Translations under genes and position numbers: made by a program
Notes under the pieces: generated by a model
The model's input: only the letters and a program-made list of their open reading frames with translations
The model's database searches: none
What the model was told of the DNA's origin: nothing
In this document: one piece after another, positions 1-12,300 of the stretch
How the letters are laid out: each line of letters starts with the position of its first letter
Position numbering within the stretch: position 1 is the stretch's first letter
Source of the DNA: Brienomyrus brachyistius
Lineage: Eukaryota > Chordata > Actinopteri > Osteoglossiformes > Mormyridae
Assembly: GCF_023856365.1 (NCBI RefSeq)
Contig: NC_064533.1
Location: 33,094,118-33,158,117 of the forward strand
Reading direction: 5' to 3'
DNA: 64,000 nt

Positions 1-179
1 CCAAGACCCCAATGGAATATTTGTGACTCCTCTTGATAGTATTATATCTCAGGGGGGCCTTGATCCCCCCCACTGGCATTCTTGTTTATATAGTTTCTTG
101 GCAGACAAGGCCATCTACTTAGATAGAGATTCCACATGAGTGCAGATGTCTGCTATCTCATCCTTTAATTAACTTACAG

Positions 180-327
180 CGCTGTGGAGAGCGGGATGAA
201 TGTCGGCATCCTTGATATTTTTGGCTTTGAGAACTTCCAGAAGAACTCATTCGAGCAGCTGTGCATCAATATCGCAAATGAGCAGATTCAGTTCTATTTC
301 AATCAGCACATCTTTGCCCTGGAGCAG
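180..327 (+). CDS. myo3b: myo3b exon: switch II and relay helix
   Basis: The exon follows an acceptor at 178-179 and ends at a gtgagc donor at 328. It enters with the third base of a codon and ends on a full codon. The encoded segment has DIFGFENF, the switch II loop that contacts nucleotide gamma-phosphate, followed by the relay helix [17 protein letters not shown]. Both are strongly conserved in myosins. The reading frame stays open past the donor to 468, but that part is intron. Confidence 0.95.
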
Positions 328-3300
328 GTGAGCAGTCGTCAGACCGGCGTTCACGTCAGGAGTGTGCCTGTTTGGTGTGACTCGAGTCGAAACTGCTTCA
401 CGCTTGAAACCTTCACTTGTAAAACTTCAAAACAACCTACACTTCACCTTCAGATGAAGACTAAATAAAATACCATCATCCCATGCTCGCCGATTTTTAA
501 GATTAATTATGGTGGGGCGGAAGATAATTGCTTGATTGTTTAAACTGCACATGTTTTGCAGAAACAAATTGCAGTTGTTACTGTTCCTCTCAGTGTCGTT
601 GTTTTAGATTAATATCTAACTCGTGATATACTTGTTATTGCCGTGTTTGAGGAATTACTTGTATTACGTTCCTGCGTGTTATTTTCTGTCTTCATTAGTC
701 ACGGAAGCCATGGTATTGGAGGAAATGATTGGGTGTAATTTGTTGAATAATTGTTGAAAATACTAATGAATCTCATGTCAAATGAGCTGTCACAAAAGTA
801 GCGTATTCATTTCTTTCTGTAAATAATTATTTGCTTTGAGACCTGATTTGATAAAGGATCCAAGCATTTGCTATTTTCAATCAAAGATTTTTTTTTTTGT
901 TGGGGGAATAGATTGGTTAAACAGACTAAAGTACTTAAATATCATGCTACACTGCCATCTTATACTATATTTCTGCAAGTTTTACTTTATTAGATGTCAT
1001 CTCATAATGTTTTTTTGTCTTTTGTGGAATCAAATTGTAGTGAATTATCATGGCTCAATGCTGCATAAATGCAACACTAAAATGCAGCTAATTAAACATC
1101 AGCATTTTACTTCCTGATGTACACAAGTTCATAAAAGCTGTAGCTTTAAAAGCAAATATTTAAAAGGAAATGCAGGCAACTTGCTATGTGATCTCATATT
1201 CATTTCATTATAAGAGGGTGGATTGTAGATGCGAAAGGACTTTCCATGTTTAGTTGCCTTCGTGTGGAATGCAGAAATTATTGTAGTGTAATAACTTTAA
1301 GATTTAAACTCCCTGCCTCTTTACAGATGCTAGTTTACTCCTTCCCGAACTCCACAGATCTAGATAAACCAGTAAGATGAGACCAGGCCACATTATCCCT
1401 CTGTTTTCTCGGGAACATAGTTTTTATATAATCAATAAAAGATGTGATTGGCAGTGGGGGTACAGTATATTTAATTTAAAGCCAGTTTGTTTTCAAACAT
1501 CCATGAACTACCAGGTACCTTTATCTTATTGAATTATCAGAGTGTGTTTTGTTAATTCCCGTTTCGTTCAGATTGAGTACCAGAACGAGGGTATCGATGC
1601 TGCCTTAGTGCAGTATGAGGACAACAGGCCGATCCTGGACATGTTCCTGCAGAAGCCCATGGGCCTGCTGTCCCTTCTGGATGAGGAGAGCCGCTTCCCC
1701 CAGGCCACCGACCAGACACTCGTGGGTAAGGAGAAGGAGGACATGTTACGGGAAAACATTTTAAACTGAATTTGAGAAAACACTTCTTTACACAGCGTGT
1801 AGTTAGAGTATGAAATAGTCTTCGTGCTAGTGTAGTGCAAGCTAAAATCATGGGTTCCTTTAAATCAGAGCTAGATAAGATTTTAACAACTCTGAGCTAT
1901 TAGTTAAGTTCTCCCCAAACGAGCTTGATGGGCTGAATGGCCTCCTCTCGTTTGCAAATTTCTTATGTTCTTATGAGGGCAAACCACTGTCATTCCGAAG
2001 TTCATGCTTTTTTTAGACATTGTATCTCAGCATAGCATATTTTCGACATGATACTGAAAATTGCTAAACGTTATGATAATATTGTAATAATATAACTCAT
2101 GACCCTGCGGTTGGAAGATGGATGAAAACAATATGACATTGTACTTAAAATGCTTACTGTTATATAATGTAATACCAATTAAAAATGCAACTTAATATAA
2201 GCAATTAAAAGAAACATCCCAAATTTAACAGTGGGGGGAGATTTAACAATACGCATTTGTAAAGTTTAAGAAATGTGCAAAACATTTACCTTATGTCCAG
2301 ATTAAAAGGCATTGTTGTGTGTGTAGTAAGAGCAAATTAATACTTCTCAATGTATCCAAATTAGCATTTTTCCCCCTACTTTTTAAAGATAAGATTGAAG
2401 ATAATCTGCGATGCAAGTATTTCTGGAGGCCAAAGCGTGTCGAGCTGTGTTTTGGGATTCAGCATTATGCAGGAAAGGTAGGGAACCTGCGCCAAATAGA
2501 AATTGTTGTTTTATCTTAGAACAAATTCTCAGATACTTAGATTATGCATGGAGAAGTCGCAGCTATTTGCTTCTGAAACGGAGATGAGTTGAAATATGAT
2601 ACCTGTATTACTTAGAGATGTATATCAATATATAATATTTGTGTGATTCTTAAAGGTAGGAATATGAATTGAATCTGTCGGCGCACGTCAGTTGAAGTTG
2701 AAGTGTCCTGTGTCCCAACGCTACATTCCGTAGGTCCTATATAACGCAGATGCCTTCCTGGAGAAGAACCGGGACACTCTGCCAGCAGACATCGTTGTCG
2801 TTCTGAGGACCTCGGAGAACAAGCTCCTGCAGCAGCTCTTTTCCAGCCCCCTTACCAAAACCGGTGGGTAGAGGCAGGTCGCATGCTCCTCAGTTCTCTT
2901 CTGGTAGGTTCTAAGCAAAGTTCTCAAGAGGGTTTGTACTGGAAGTCCATCTGAATGGCCGGAGGTGGGCTTGTGAGAGTGATGCAATCCTGATGCCAGC
3001 AAGTCCTCAAGGAGAGTCCTCAGAAACAATTAGGTTGCCCTGTTTAGCATGTGGACACCCCTGCGGGTGGGCCTCCACTTGTTCTGCTTTGTTCCATCCC
3101 CAAGCCTCCCTCCCCAGACAGTCAGAATAAAGCTCCCTTCCCCTTTATCTCTCCAGAGCTCCACTCCCACTGGAACAGTCTGTTTTGATTTTCGCTAAGC
3201 CGTCCTCCTTGGATTCCAGCTGCTCCCCACTATCTCCAGTTTTTGGTGAAGTGGGATTTTTTGCTCTGATAAGGTTCCCAAATACCCAAGGGATGAATAA

Positions 3301-6300
3301 ACAGTATTTAGATTTGCATAAAAGAAGTAGTGAACTTTCCCCCAATATTTTCTTTGGAAACAGGAAGGGTAATAGGAATTAGCCATTTCTGAGATTGTGG
3401 CCACTAGGGTGAGCAGATTGCCTAGACGTGTGTTAAAGCATTTGTTGAGACCGAGATATTCAACGCACACAACAAATAAATCTCTTACTCAATTTCTACC
3501 TTGGTTAAGCTTCCATCTGAAACACAGTGATCTCCTTTGAGGCTTTGCGAGGCTGAGGGGAGTCTTTAGTGGGTGGCATACTTTGTTTGGGCTGCTGAAA
3601 TGCTACTCCTGAAGTATCGATCGTTGCTGCGCATAGGTTACAGGCTGGCGGCCCCATAATGTGGCTTTACCACAGCCGGTCGAGGTGTATGGCAGGACTT
3701 GCATTGTCAGATTGTACCACTATAATCAAAGTGTTGCTGTTGCTACAGAGGTTAAATGGAAATTAGCAGTAGAAGGACTTTCATGTGTCTCTCTCTGGGC
3801 ATAGAAGATCTTTCAGCCATTTTGGGAAAACAACGCTCTCTCTTTTATTATCATTTTATTTTATTGTATTTATGTTTTCCATGACCAGTTATTCAATAAA
3901 GGGTAGTGGTCAGCCTGGACCCTATCCCAGAAAGTGCCCTGGACAGGAGGCCCGTCTATTGCAGGGCACACTCACCTGAACAAACTGTAAGATATTCAGA
4001 ATCACCATGTCACCTAACTATATAATGTATGTGAGCTATATAATAGGGCAGAAAAGTATCTTCTTTCAGAAAAATCGTCTTTGAAACGCACTCTTTAAGG
4101 CAATATCGGGGGGAAAGTGCATACAATTTTATGCAATTTTCTGGACTGGCAGTCTTTTTTAAAGTGCTGGTTGTCTGCAGCATTCAATTTTTGAAAATTG
4201 TGGTGATTTGTACACTTTTAACCAGAGCTCGGGATTCTAGCTTCTATGGCCCTTTGCCACTAGGTGGCAACCTTGTAGATGCTCCATTATGCCTAGTTCA
4301 TACTTCGGTTATCCATGTGCACTTACAGTTTGCATGGTTGTATGCACAGACTCTTGTATATGTACTACATTTGTCTGTGGATCCAGACGGTCACGGGTGG
4401 CACATTGGTATAACAGTAATATTCCACCAGACCAACAGAGGGCAGATGTATTGAAACAAACGCAAATACAAGCAGTATAGTGAAATAGGCAAACTTTTAT
4501 GAACTGTTTTAAAGATGTTTCTGTGCTTGGGCAATATTAAGGGAACACAGCATTTTGAAATCTTTGTGACAAATTCCCAACCCGTGGGGTGAATTTTGTT
4601 GTTAGCATTTCAGAGTGCAGGTGGTTGCTGCCTTTGCCGGTCGCCTCCTCACCACTGGCTCTAGCTATACAGCTGCTCGCCGTAGCGTCAACTACAAAAC
4701 AGTGGTTGACCACTGTTCTGTCAAAATTAGTGCTAGCACCTACTGAAAACACCTAGTCAATTTCCTTGTACATGTGCAGAGATCGGACCAGATACTCTAT
4801 GTAAACACTTTTTCTATGATCAGAATGATAGCAAAAATGGTTGGCAGGTTTGAAGAACTGTTTGCAGAAATATTTATATTTATATTCCTTATTATAGGAT
4901 TAGAAAGAATCCCAGATGTCTACAAACTAAAAAAAACTATGTTTGTACTGCAACACCATATACCTATGCGTGTTTTTGAGTCAATGTTATCATTGTTTTG
5001 AGTTTAGTTGGTACAATTTAGTATAGGAACATGTTGTTTCAATTTTTGAGTGTTTTGCGGCCTCGCACTCCACTGTGCAGTGTCCAAGACCAGTCCCGAT
5101 GACGAAAATTGCATCATAATCGCCACTTGGGTTTTGGCGCTGCCACATCATTGTGAAGTAAGAACCAGCCTTTACTCATTTGTACACATGGCTCAGAATG
5201 ACAAATGTAGCTGAATTCTGAGGAGAGTGAAACTGTGAATATGCAATGCTCTCACGTTTGGATACTGACCCTGGATGTTATGTTATGGTTGTCATTACGT
5301 TGATCCAGAAAAAAATGTTGATAGACAGTTGATGGGCAAAAGTATCGGGACACCTGGCCATTACACTCACAGGAACTTTTATGGCATCCCATTCTAAATC
5401 TATAGGCATCAATACGGAGTTGGTCCCCCTTTACAGCTATAACAGCTGCCACTCTTCTGAAGGCTTTCCATAAGTTTATGGAGTATGTCTATGGGAATTT
5501 TGCTCATTCATCCAGAAGACTATTTCTGAGGTCAGGCAATGATGTTGGACGTGAGAATTGTTGAAATTGCCTTGTTATGCATAAAAATTTCCCCTCACTG
5601 GAATTACAGGGCCTAGCCCAGCCGCTGAAAAACACCCCATACCATTATCCCTCCTCCACCAAACTTCGCGGTTGACATAATGCAGTCAGGCAGGTAAAGT
5701 TCTCCTGGCATCTGCCAAACTCAGACTCATCTATCTGACTGTCAGACAGAGAAGTGTGATTCATCACTCCACAGAGCATGTTTCCACTGCTCCAGTGTGC
5801 AGTGGTGGTGTCCTTTACACCACTCCATCTGACGCTTTGCATTGCGTTTGGTGATGTGAGGCTTGCATGCAGCTGCCCAGCCATGGAAGCCCATCCATGA
5901 AGCTCCATGAAGCTGCTACTTTGTGGCAGAGTTTCTGCTGTTCCTAAATGCTTCCACTTTGCAATAATACCACTTACAGTTGACCTTGGAATATCAATCA
6001 GGGAAGACGTATCACAAACGGACTTACTGCAAAGGTGGCATCGTATGACAGTATTATGCTTGAATTCACTGAGCTCTACAGAACAATCCAAATGTTCATA
6101 AACCTGCCTGCAGTTAGATGCTTGATTTTATACACCTGTAGCAATGGGTCTGAATGAAACACTTTAATTCAGTGATTGAGAGTTCTGTCCCAATACTTTT
6201 GTCCATATAGTGTACATAATTGTACAGCGAGATTATGGTACTATATGTTTGTATTATGGGATTCTTTGGTCACCTTTTTAATTCCCAGTAATGTGTCTAG

Positions 6301-9300
6301 CTTTACAAATAGATCCAAATAGTGAATCAAATATGTAAATTTAACATATCTGTTACATTATCTGAAAAAGATATTTTGGTAAACTGATTAGCTGTATACC
6401 CGCCCTGTGAGGCATAAGGGTGCTGTAAGCTCTTCTCACTAACTTGACTAGCTTTAGCAGAGCAGAGAAGCTAAAGATAACAAGTGACCAGGAATCGCAA
6501 GCTGGTGGACCACAGACCCCCTGGCATTACTTGTTGTTTTTACAAAAGCTTGAAAGGTGGGTACAGAGACACATTGCTGCTCCCTCAGAGGAAATAGAAT
6601 GTATTTGCAGACAGATTCCTCCAAGTGGGGGGTAACTTCCTGCATCCATGTTTGCATTGGCTCAGGCCAGCATGGAGCAGCTCCAGTAGGGCCTCTGAGG
6701 TCTGTGGTTAGGGATTTGAGCCTATCCCACATGGGAAGGTGGGAGTAGGACAAACCAGTGGCCACCCTGCATCCCAACGAGACACTGGGTCTGCAACTGG
6801 AAGCACAGTGTGAAAAGGACATTTCACCAAGTCTTTATGATACTTTCTCACTGAACAGGAAAGGATTTTTGTACGGGTTTGACTTTTGTTTCTTAGCATT
6901 TTCATAGGACAGCAGGCTCCAGTGAAAAGGAACTCCTGTACCACACTGTACCTTATAAATCACGTCTTGAAGATTTTTTTGTCACGTAGAACTTCAACTT
7001 TGCCGAATTTGTATGGATGAGTAAATTAAATACAAGTAATTACCAATCTGAGAACTAAAACCAAGAGTTTGCCGTAGTACAGCAATCATTCCATTGATAG
7101 GACTATGTTTTAATTTGTCGATGTATAATATTTAAGTATGAATTTGTCACAATACAATTAAGGGGTATTTTTATGCAGAAATACGTTCAGAATTTTGCTA
7201 TTACCCATATATTTTGAGTGATGATATCCTTCCATCCATCCATTTTCCAAACCGCTTATCCTACTGGGTTGCGGGGGGTCCGGTGAGTGATGATATTTTA
7301 AGCAATATTGATAGTATGTAATTCCTTTTTAAGAATGAATAGGAAAAGTGTAGTCTAGTTATTTCGTTTCTATTTGTATCATTTTAAGACTTTCGAAAAT
7401 CGTGCGAAATACTGTAAGTCTGTAAGCGTGTTTTGCCAGCGTTTTTAGGCTGTAACACGTTTGGACACGTTGAGAAAGGATCTGCTCTCTCTCTCTGATA
7501 TGGAAAAACAATATGAAGACAAGAGGAGTCCCAGTATGCTAACTGACTTCTGCTGGACCCGTAAGAGGGATGTTCCTAAAGCCAAGTTCAACAGAAAATC
7601 ACTTCTACCTTTTAGCTGAGTCACTTCCAACATGCACATATACTGTAAATATATCTGTAGCATAAAATTAATTGTGTGTCACCCAAAATCCTTGCCTGAT
7701 AGGGAATTTTTCATTATGTGAATTCTGCACAAAAAATACTGTAGGATTTGTGACAGTAAAAATTTGTTAACCAGTGTTATTGATGTTTATCTCTATATAT
7801 GTCTCGTCTCACGTCGCAGAAGCATTTTCTTCTCAGCGTCTGAATCGTTGGATTTGACGCAAATCCTTTCAAATAGAGGGGCTGATAGGTGGCTGTTTTG
7901 GAAATGCTGTTAAAAATGTGTCAGTATATCAGAAATCCAGCCAAGAAGCCTGTAGATAATGCATGTAGATAGATTGCATGTGTAGGAGACAACATCATCT
8001 GTCAGGTGTGTTTAATTGGGCTGATGTTGAGAACCACTCTACCTGACTGCAGTGATTAAACGCCTGACACATCATTGGTCTTGAAAACTGGTGTTAGACT
8101 GTTACATTCCTATAATATTTACTATAAATCTATTCACACCACGGAGTTCTAATGCTGTGGGCTCTTTATAAATAAGAGGTATAAGAAGAGTGATTTCTGA
8201 CACTCTGGTGTGCTGTGTACTCACCATGGTGTGTCCTGAAATGATGTTATGTTTGGGGGGATGTTTCAAAAAAAGAAGATGAAGGTTTGGGAGATTGTAT
8301 GAAGGCTATGTTAGGGACCGTGGCAGTTTGGTGTCTAGCTGGAGTTTGGAGTTCCTGTGTTGTTGCCATGGTGGCGGTGAATTTACATAAGTAATTCCAC
8401 TGAAGGGTCTTGGCAGTGGCCCAAAGTCACTGTAGTGTGTGAAATGGGGACTTTGTAAAGGAAGCCGAGGTGTAAAATCTGCTAAACACTAAGCCAACTG
8501 TAATGCACCTCCATCGCCCGCAGAGAAAGCCAGGGAGTGCCTTTTGTGTTCGCGAACTATCAGCCATGCAACATTGTTATTTATAACAATACGAGCCTTG
8601 TCCTGCTGATAATTATTGTCTCATTTTTATTATTATCTGTACAGTGGTATTTTAGAATTGTCCTGTGCAAAAAGCGTTCCTTTTGACGAAATGTGCGGAA
8701 ACCTAACCAATATACTGTATGTCCGCTGAGGGTTACCTACGGGCTATGGAGTCACTGGACTATTCAGTTAACACACCTCTGCTGATTCCAGGCATGTGAG
8801 GAGTTTGTCATGGGGGGAGATAGGTGGAACAAGGTATCACCTTTCAATGCTTTTGAGAGAGTAAATTGGGAAGTGCGTGTTTTGAGTCAGCAGTCCTCTG
8901 GATTCCACGGCTCATGTCCCACTATGCCATTGCTAAGGAGCGGCACGCTGGAGTCACCCTGGCCTAACAGCCCCTATAATGCACGGGTATGTAGCACCGG
9001 CAAAGCCAATTACACCGTGGCTATTTGATGATGGATCCCTCCTGATGGCAACGCATGGCATTTAAATATACAGCCCCTGGACTCTGGAAATCGTCCCAGG
9101 CGCAGAGCGAGCGAGGGATTGCAAGCCGGGGGTAATCTCATTCGACGTGGTTGCTGAGTTTCCGGATCCCATTCCAAAGGAAGGGAAGATAATGACTCGT
9201 GACCCTGCTTCCGCCAGCCGAGGGCTCTCGGCTCCCCAACGGTCGGGGATTGTCGGCTGCGTGAGCCGGCTGAGCCTCGACATCTGAACCGTGGGGCCCA

Positions 9301-12300
9301 TTGAGGGTCCCCTGAAAGAGAGGCATGGTGTCGTATATCGAAAGCGGGGATTGCTGTTTAATCCTGGGCACTTCGGCTCGTCAGGAGAAATTCAATACTG
9401 CTGCCACACTTCTTTTTTCTGCTCTGTGTGTGTGCATGCACGGGTGCGCGTGTATAGGCGTGTGTGTGTTTGTGTGATTTTCACCATGCTTAATTTTCAA
9501 AGTGAGCACGCCGATGCCCGGAGCACAGTCAGGGTGGGGAAGTTCCTCTTCTCTCACAAAGGGGCTTTTGCTAAGAGAAACACACTGACCAGAAATGATC
9601 AATCTGATCCCCCAGCTTCAATGGTGCTAAACTGGAGTTCAGACTCAAGTGCACTACTTGTGCACTGCGTGTAAAACATTTATAGTATTGACAATTAAAG
9701 TATGGCTATGTGGTGGGGAGAAACAATATAGCAATAATGAAGAAAAATTTGGAATATGGAAATAATGCACAAAAGTAAAAACATCTACCTTTAATAGAGG
9801 GAAAGTTGCATTATTGTCACATGCATTACCATTATATGTGTGTTTTGGTACATAGCACCAAACAGGGGCATGTTCCACTTGAGGGCTCTTCACTTCCCTG
9901 GTGATGTCACGTTCCGGAGACCAGGAACGCGCCGTGGCACTCCGCACGCTCGTCCAGCCCTCTGCCGCTAATTCCTCGTGACAGACATGTTCCGACATTC
10001 TCCTCCCACAGTGCTAACAGAGAGATCTCCCCCCCCTCCCTCTGAAGAATTCAGTTGCCTCAACTTTTGGTATAGAGCAGTAAAGCCCTCTTCAGCTGGG
10101 TCCTGTTTTTCATTCAGGTTTGCGGGACAGTACAGTGTATTTGACCAATGTACGTTTTCTCAGCTCCTCAGCTTTTATCCCTTTGAACCGGCATTTAAAT
10201 AAGGCTACATTAATGAGAATGTGAATTATGATGATGATTCTTCTTATTATAATTTAGCCCACCCTTCTTGCACACTGATATGCACAGATCAATTGCTCTT
10301 GATTAATGTATCCATCCCAAACTTTTAACCTTATTTAGAAAACTGTGGGGCTGAACCATGATCATATTCTTTGGGTGTGTCACACCTGCAGTTATGGGAG
10401 ATTGCACGGTGCTGTAAGATAGCCAGGGCATGAGCATGTGGCTCCTTTTCCATCTGGTCAGCATGTGACATTGTGTTGTCTAACCATTCTCACAGAATTA
10501 TGTATCAGAAGATATTTAACCTGCCAAAAATTCCCTTTCAAGAGCATTTATCAGTAAGCTCAGCCACATGAAGATCATGCTGCCCCTGCCAGTTCCCTTC
10601 ATTCTATTTCTGCCCATTTTGTTGTCCAACGAACTAAAAAATTTCCCCATTAACATTAAACAGTTCATCATTGGACCTATTTTCAACGTTCCTGTGATTC
10701 AATTCATGGTAACAGTATATATGAAAATCAGTAGAGCCACTGGGTCACTGACAAGTGTTTCTTTTATATTCTCTGCTTTCTGATGTCACATACTGTGGGC
10801 CGTTTAAAGATCCCATTTAGCCTCTGAATGGAGGACGGAAACTGAACACATGAAAAATGCACATACTCAAAGCGGAGGCGGGATTCAAGCCCCCACCCTC
10901 AAAGACTGTCAGCAGCACCACCCTCTGAGCTGCACGCTACCTTTCACTCCTGTTGGGTGTATTATGTTCATTATTTTATTACCAAATGGTGTGTACAGAA
11001 GATGACATAATGTAGTGATTAAAATAAGCCGTCCCCTCTGAATTATTTTTTAAGCATAATTACTACACTGTAAGATAAGCTGTTTACCATGATACCATGT
11101 TTACCATGATATTGCAAAACATGAATGATCCCATCGAATTGTTTCTGTGGACTTTGTGTGGATGAAAAGCCAAAGATGTTGGCAGCCAGAAAAGTCACTG
11201 AAGCCGTCTTCAATAAAGGAAATTGGTCACAGGCCTTGCAGAAATATCTAGGGAACAAGCCCTTCTATTTAAAAACCATGACCATATGGTCAGTTTCACT
11301 CCTCTCAAACCCTAATGATGGCATCATTACAACAGAGGAACCAAATAAGTCCATTAACTTGGCTGGAGTCAGTAAGGTGTATCTGTTCGGCAAAAGTTCT
11401 CCATTTCCGAAGCCTCAGGTTGTGTAGGTGATGCTGTATGCTGAAGTCTTACAGCGCTGTTTTGTCTGAATATTGCAAGTCTGTAATTGCTGCTACCTTT
11501 AACAAAATATAACCCAGATTATAGGGGGGTGTGGGGGCACTGGCTTCATTTATATTTTCCACCTTATTAAAAGCAAATAGAAAGTCAAATACGAAGCCTC
11601 ATCTTGCCAGCTGCTTTCTTGGTTGATTTTACAGAACACCGAAAATTAATAACCTTGCTCAGTGCTGAAATCAGAATTCTGGCATTGTGGGGGTTTTTTT
11701 CAGATTCTTGGGTTTGTTTCTCTAGGAGTCGATTTTGTATCACAATGAATAAATATTCTTTCCTGCTTTAGGGGAATGGCTTTGAAAGGAAGGACTTTCT
11801 TCCTTTCTTGTTTAACAGTCACGTTAAAGCTCTTTACACGCTGCAGGTTATACCTTCCATATTCCTCCATGGAGCTGAAGCTCTTATACCTCATACAAGC
11901 ATAACCTGGGGAAAAAACAAGGCTGTTTCCAGTGCATTTGGCTATAAGTGAAAATTAGGTTTTCACGTCTGGTAGGAGTACCTGGGGAAAATGGTTTCTT
12001 ATGAGAAATGATTAGAGCTTTTTAAATATACTGTAAATGAATATGGATTTCACTAAATGTGTAAAATCTTCAATGAATCAAGCTTTAGCGTTTCAATGAT
12101 ATATTTTGGCATTTATGTTATATATCGGGGGGGCATGGTTAGCACTGTTGCCTCACACCTCTGGGACCCGGGTTCGAGTCTCCGCCTGGGTCACATGTGT
12201 GTGGAGTTTGCATGTTCTCCCCATGTCGTCGTGGGGTTTCCTCTGGGTACTCCGGTTTCCCCCCACAGTCCAAAAACATGCTGAGGCTAATTGGACTTGC

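Noticed and set aside
836..1117. 93-codon open frame in the first intron
   Set aside because: AT-rich, hydrophobic by composition (polyT), no splice signals or similarity.
2868..2873. Alternative splice donor gtagag four bases past 2864
   Set aside because: It would shift the frame relative to the exon at 13093, while 2864 keeps G-NLATSRAK in frame.
9291..9674. 127-codon open frame with cysteine/valine-rich middle
   Set aside because: The middle is a translated GT microsatellite; no other support.
12137..12181. Possible functional tRNA gene
   Set aside because: A and B boxes are those of a SINE head; no complete cloverleaf can be drawn and it has a target-site duplication.
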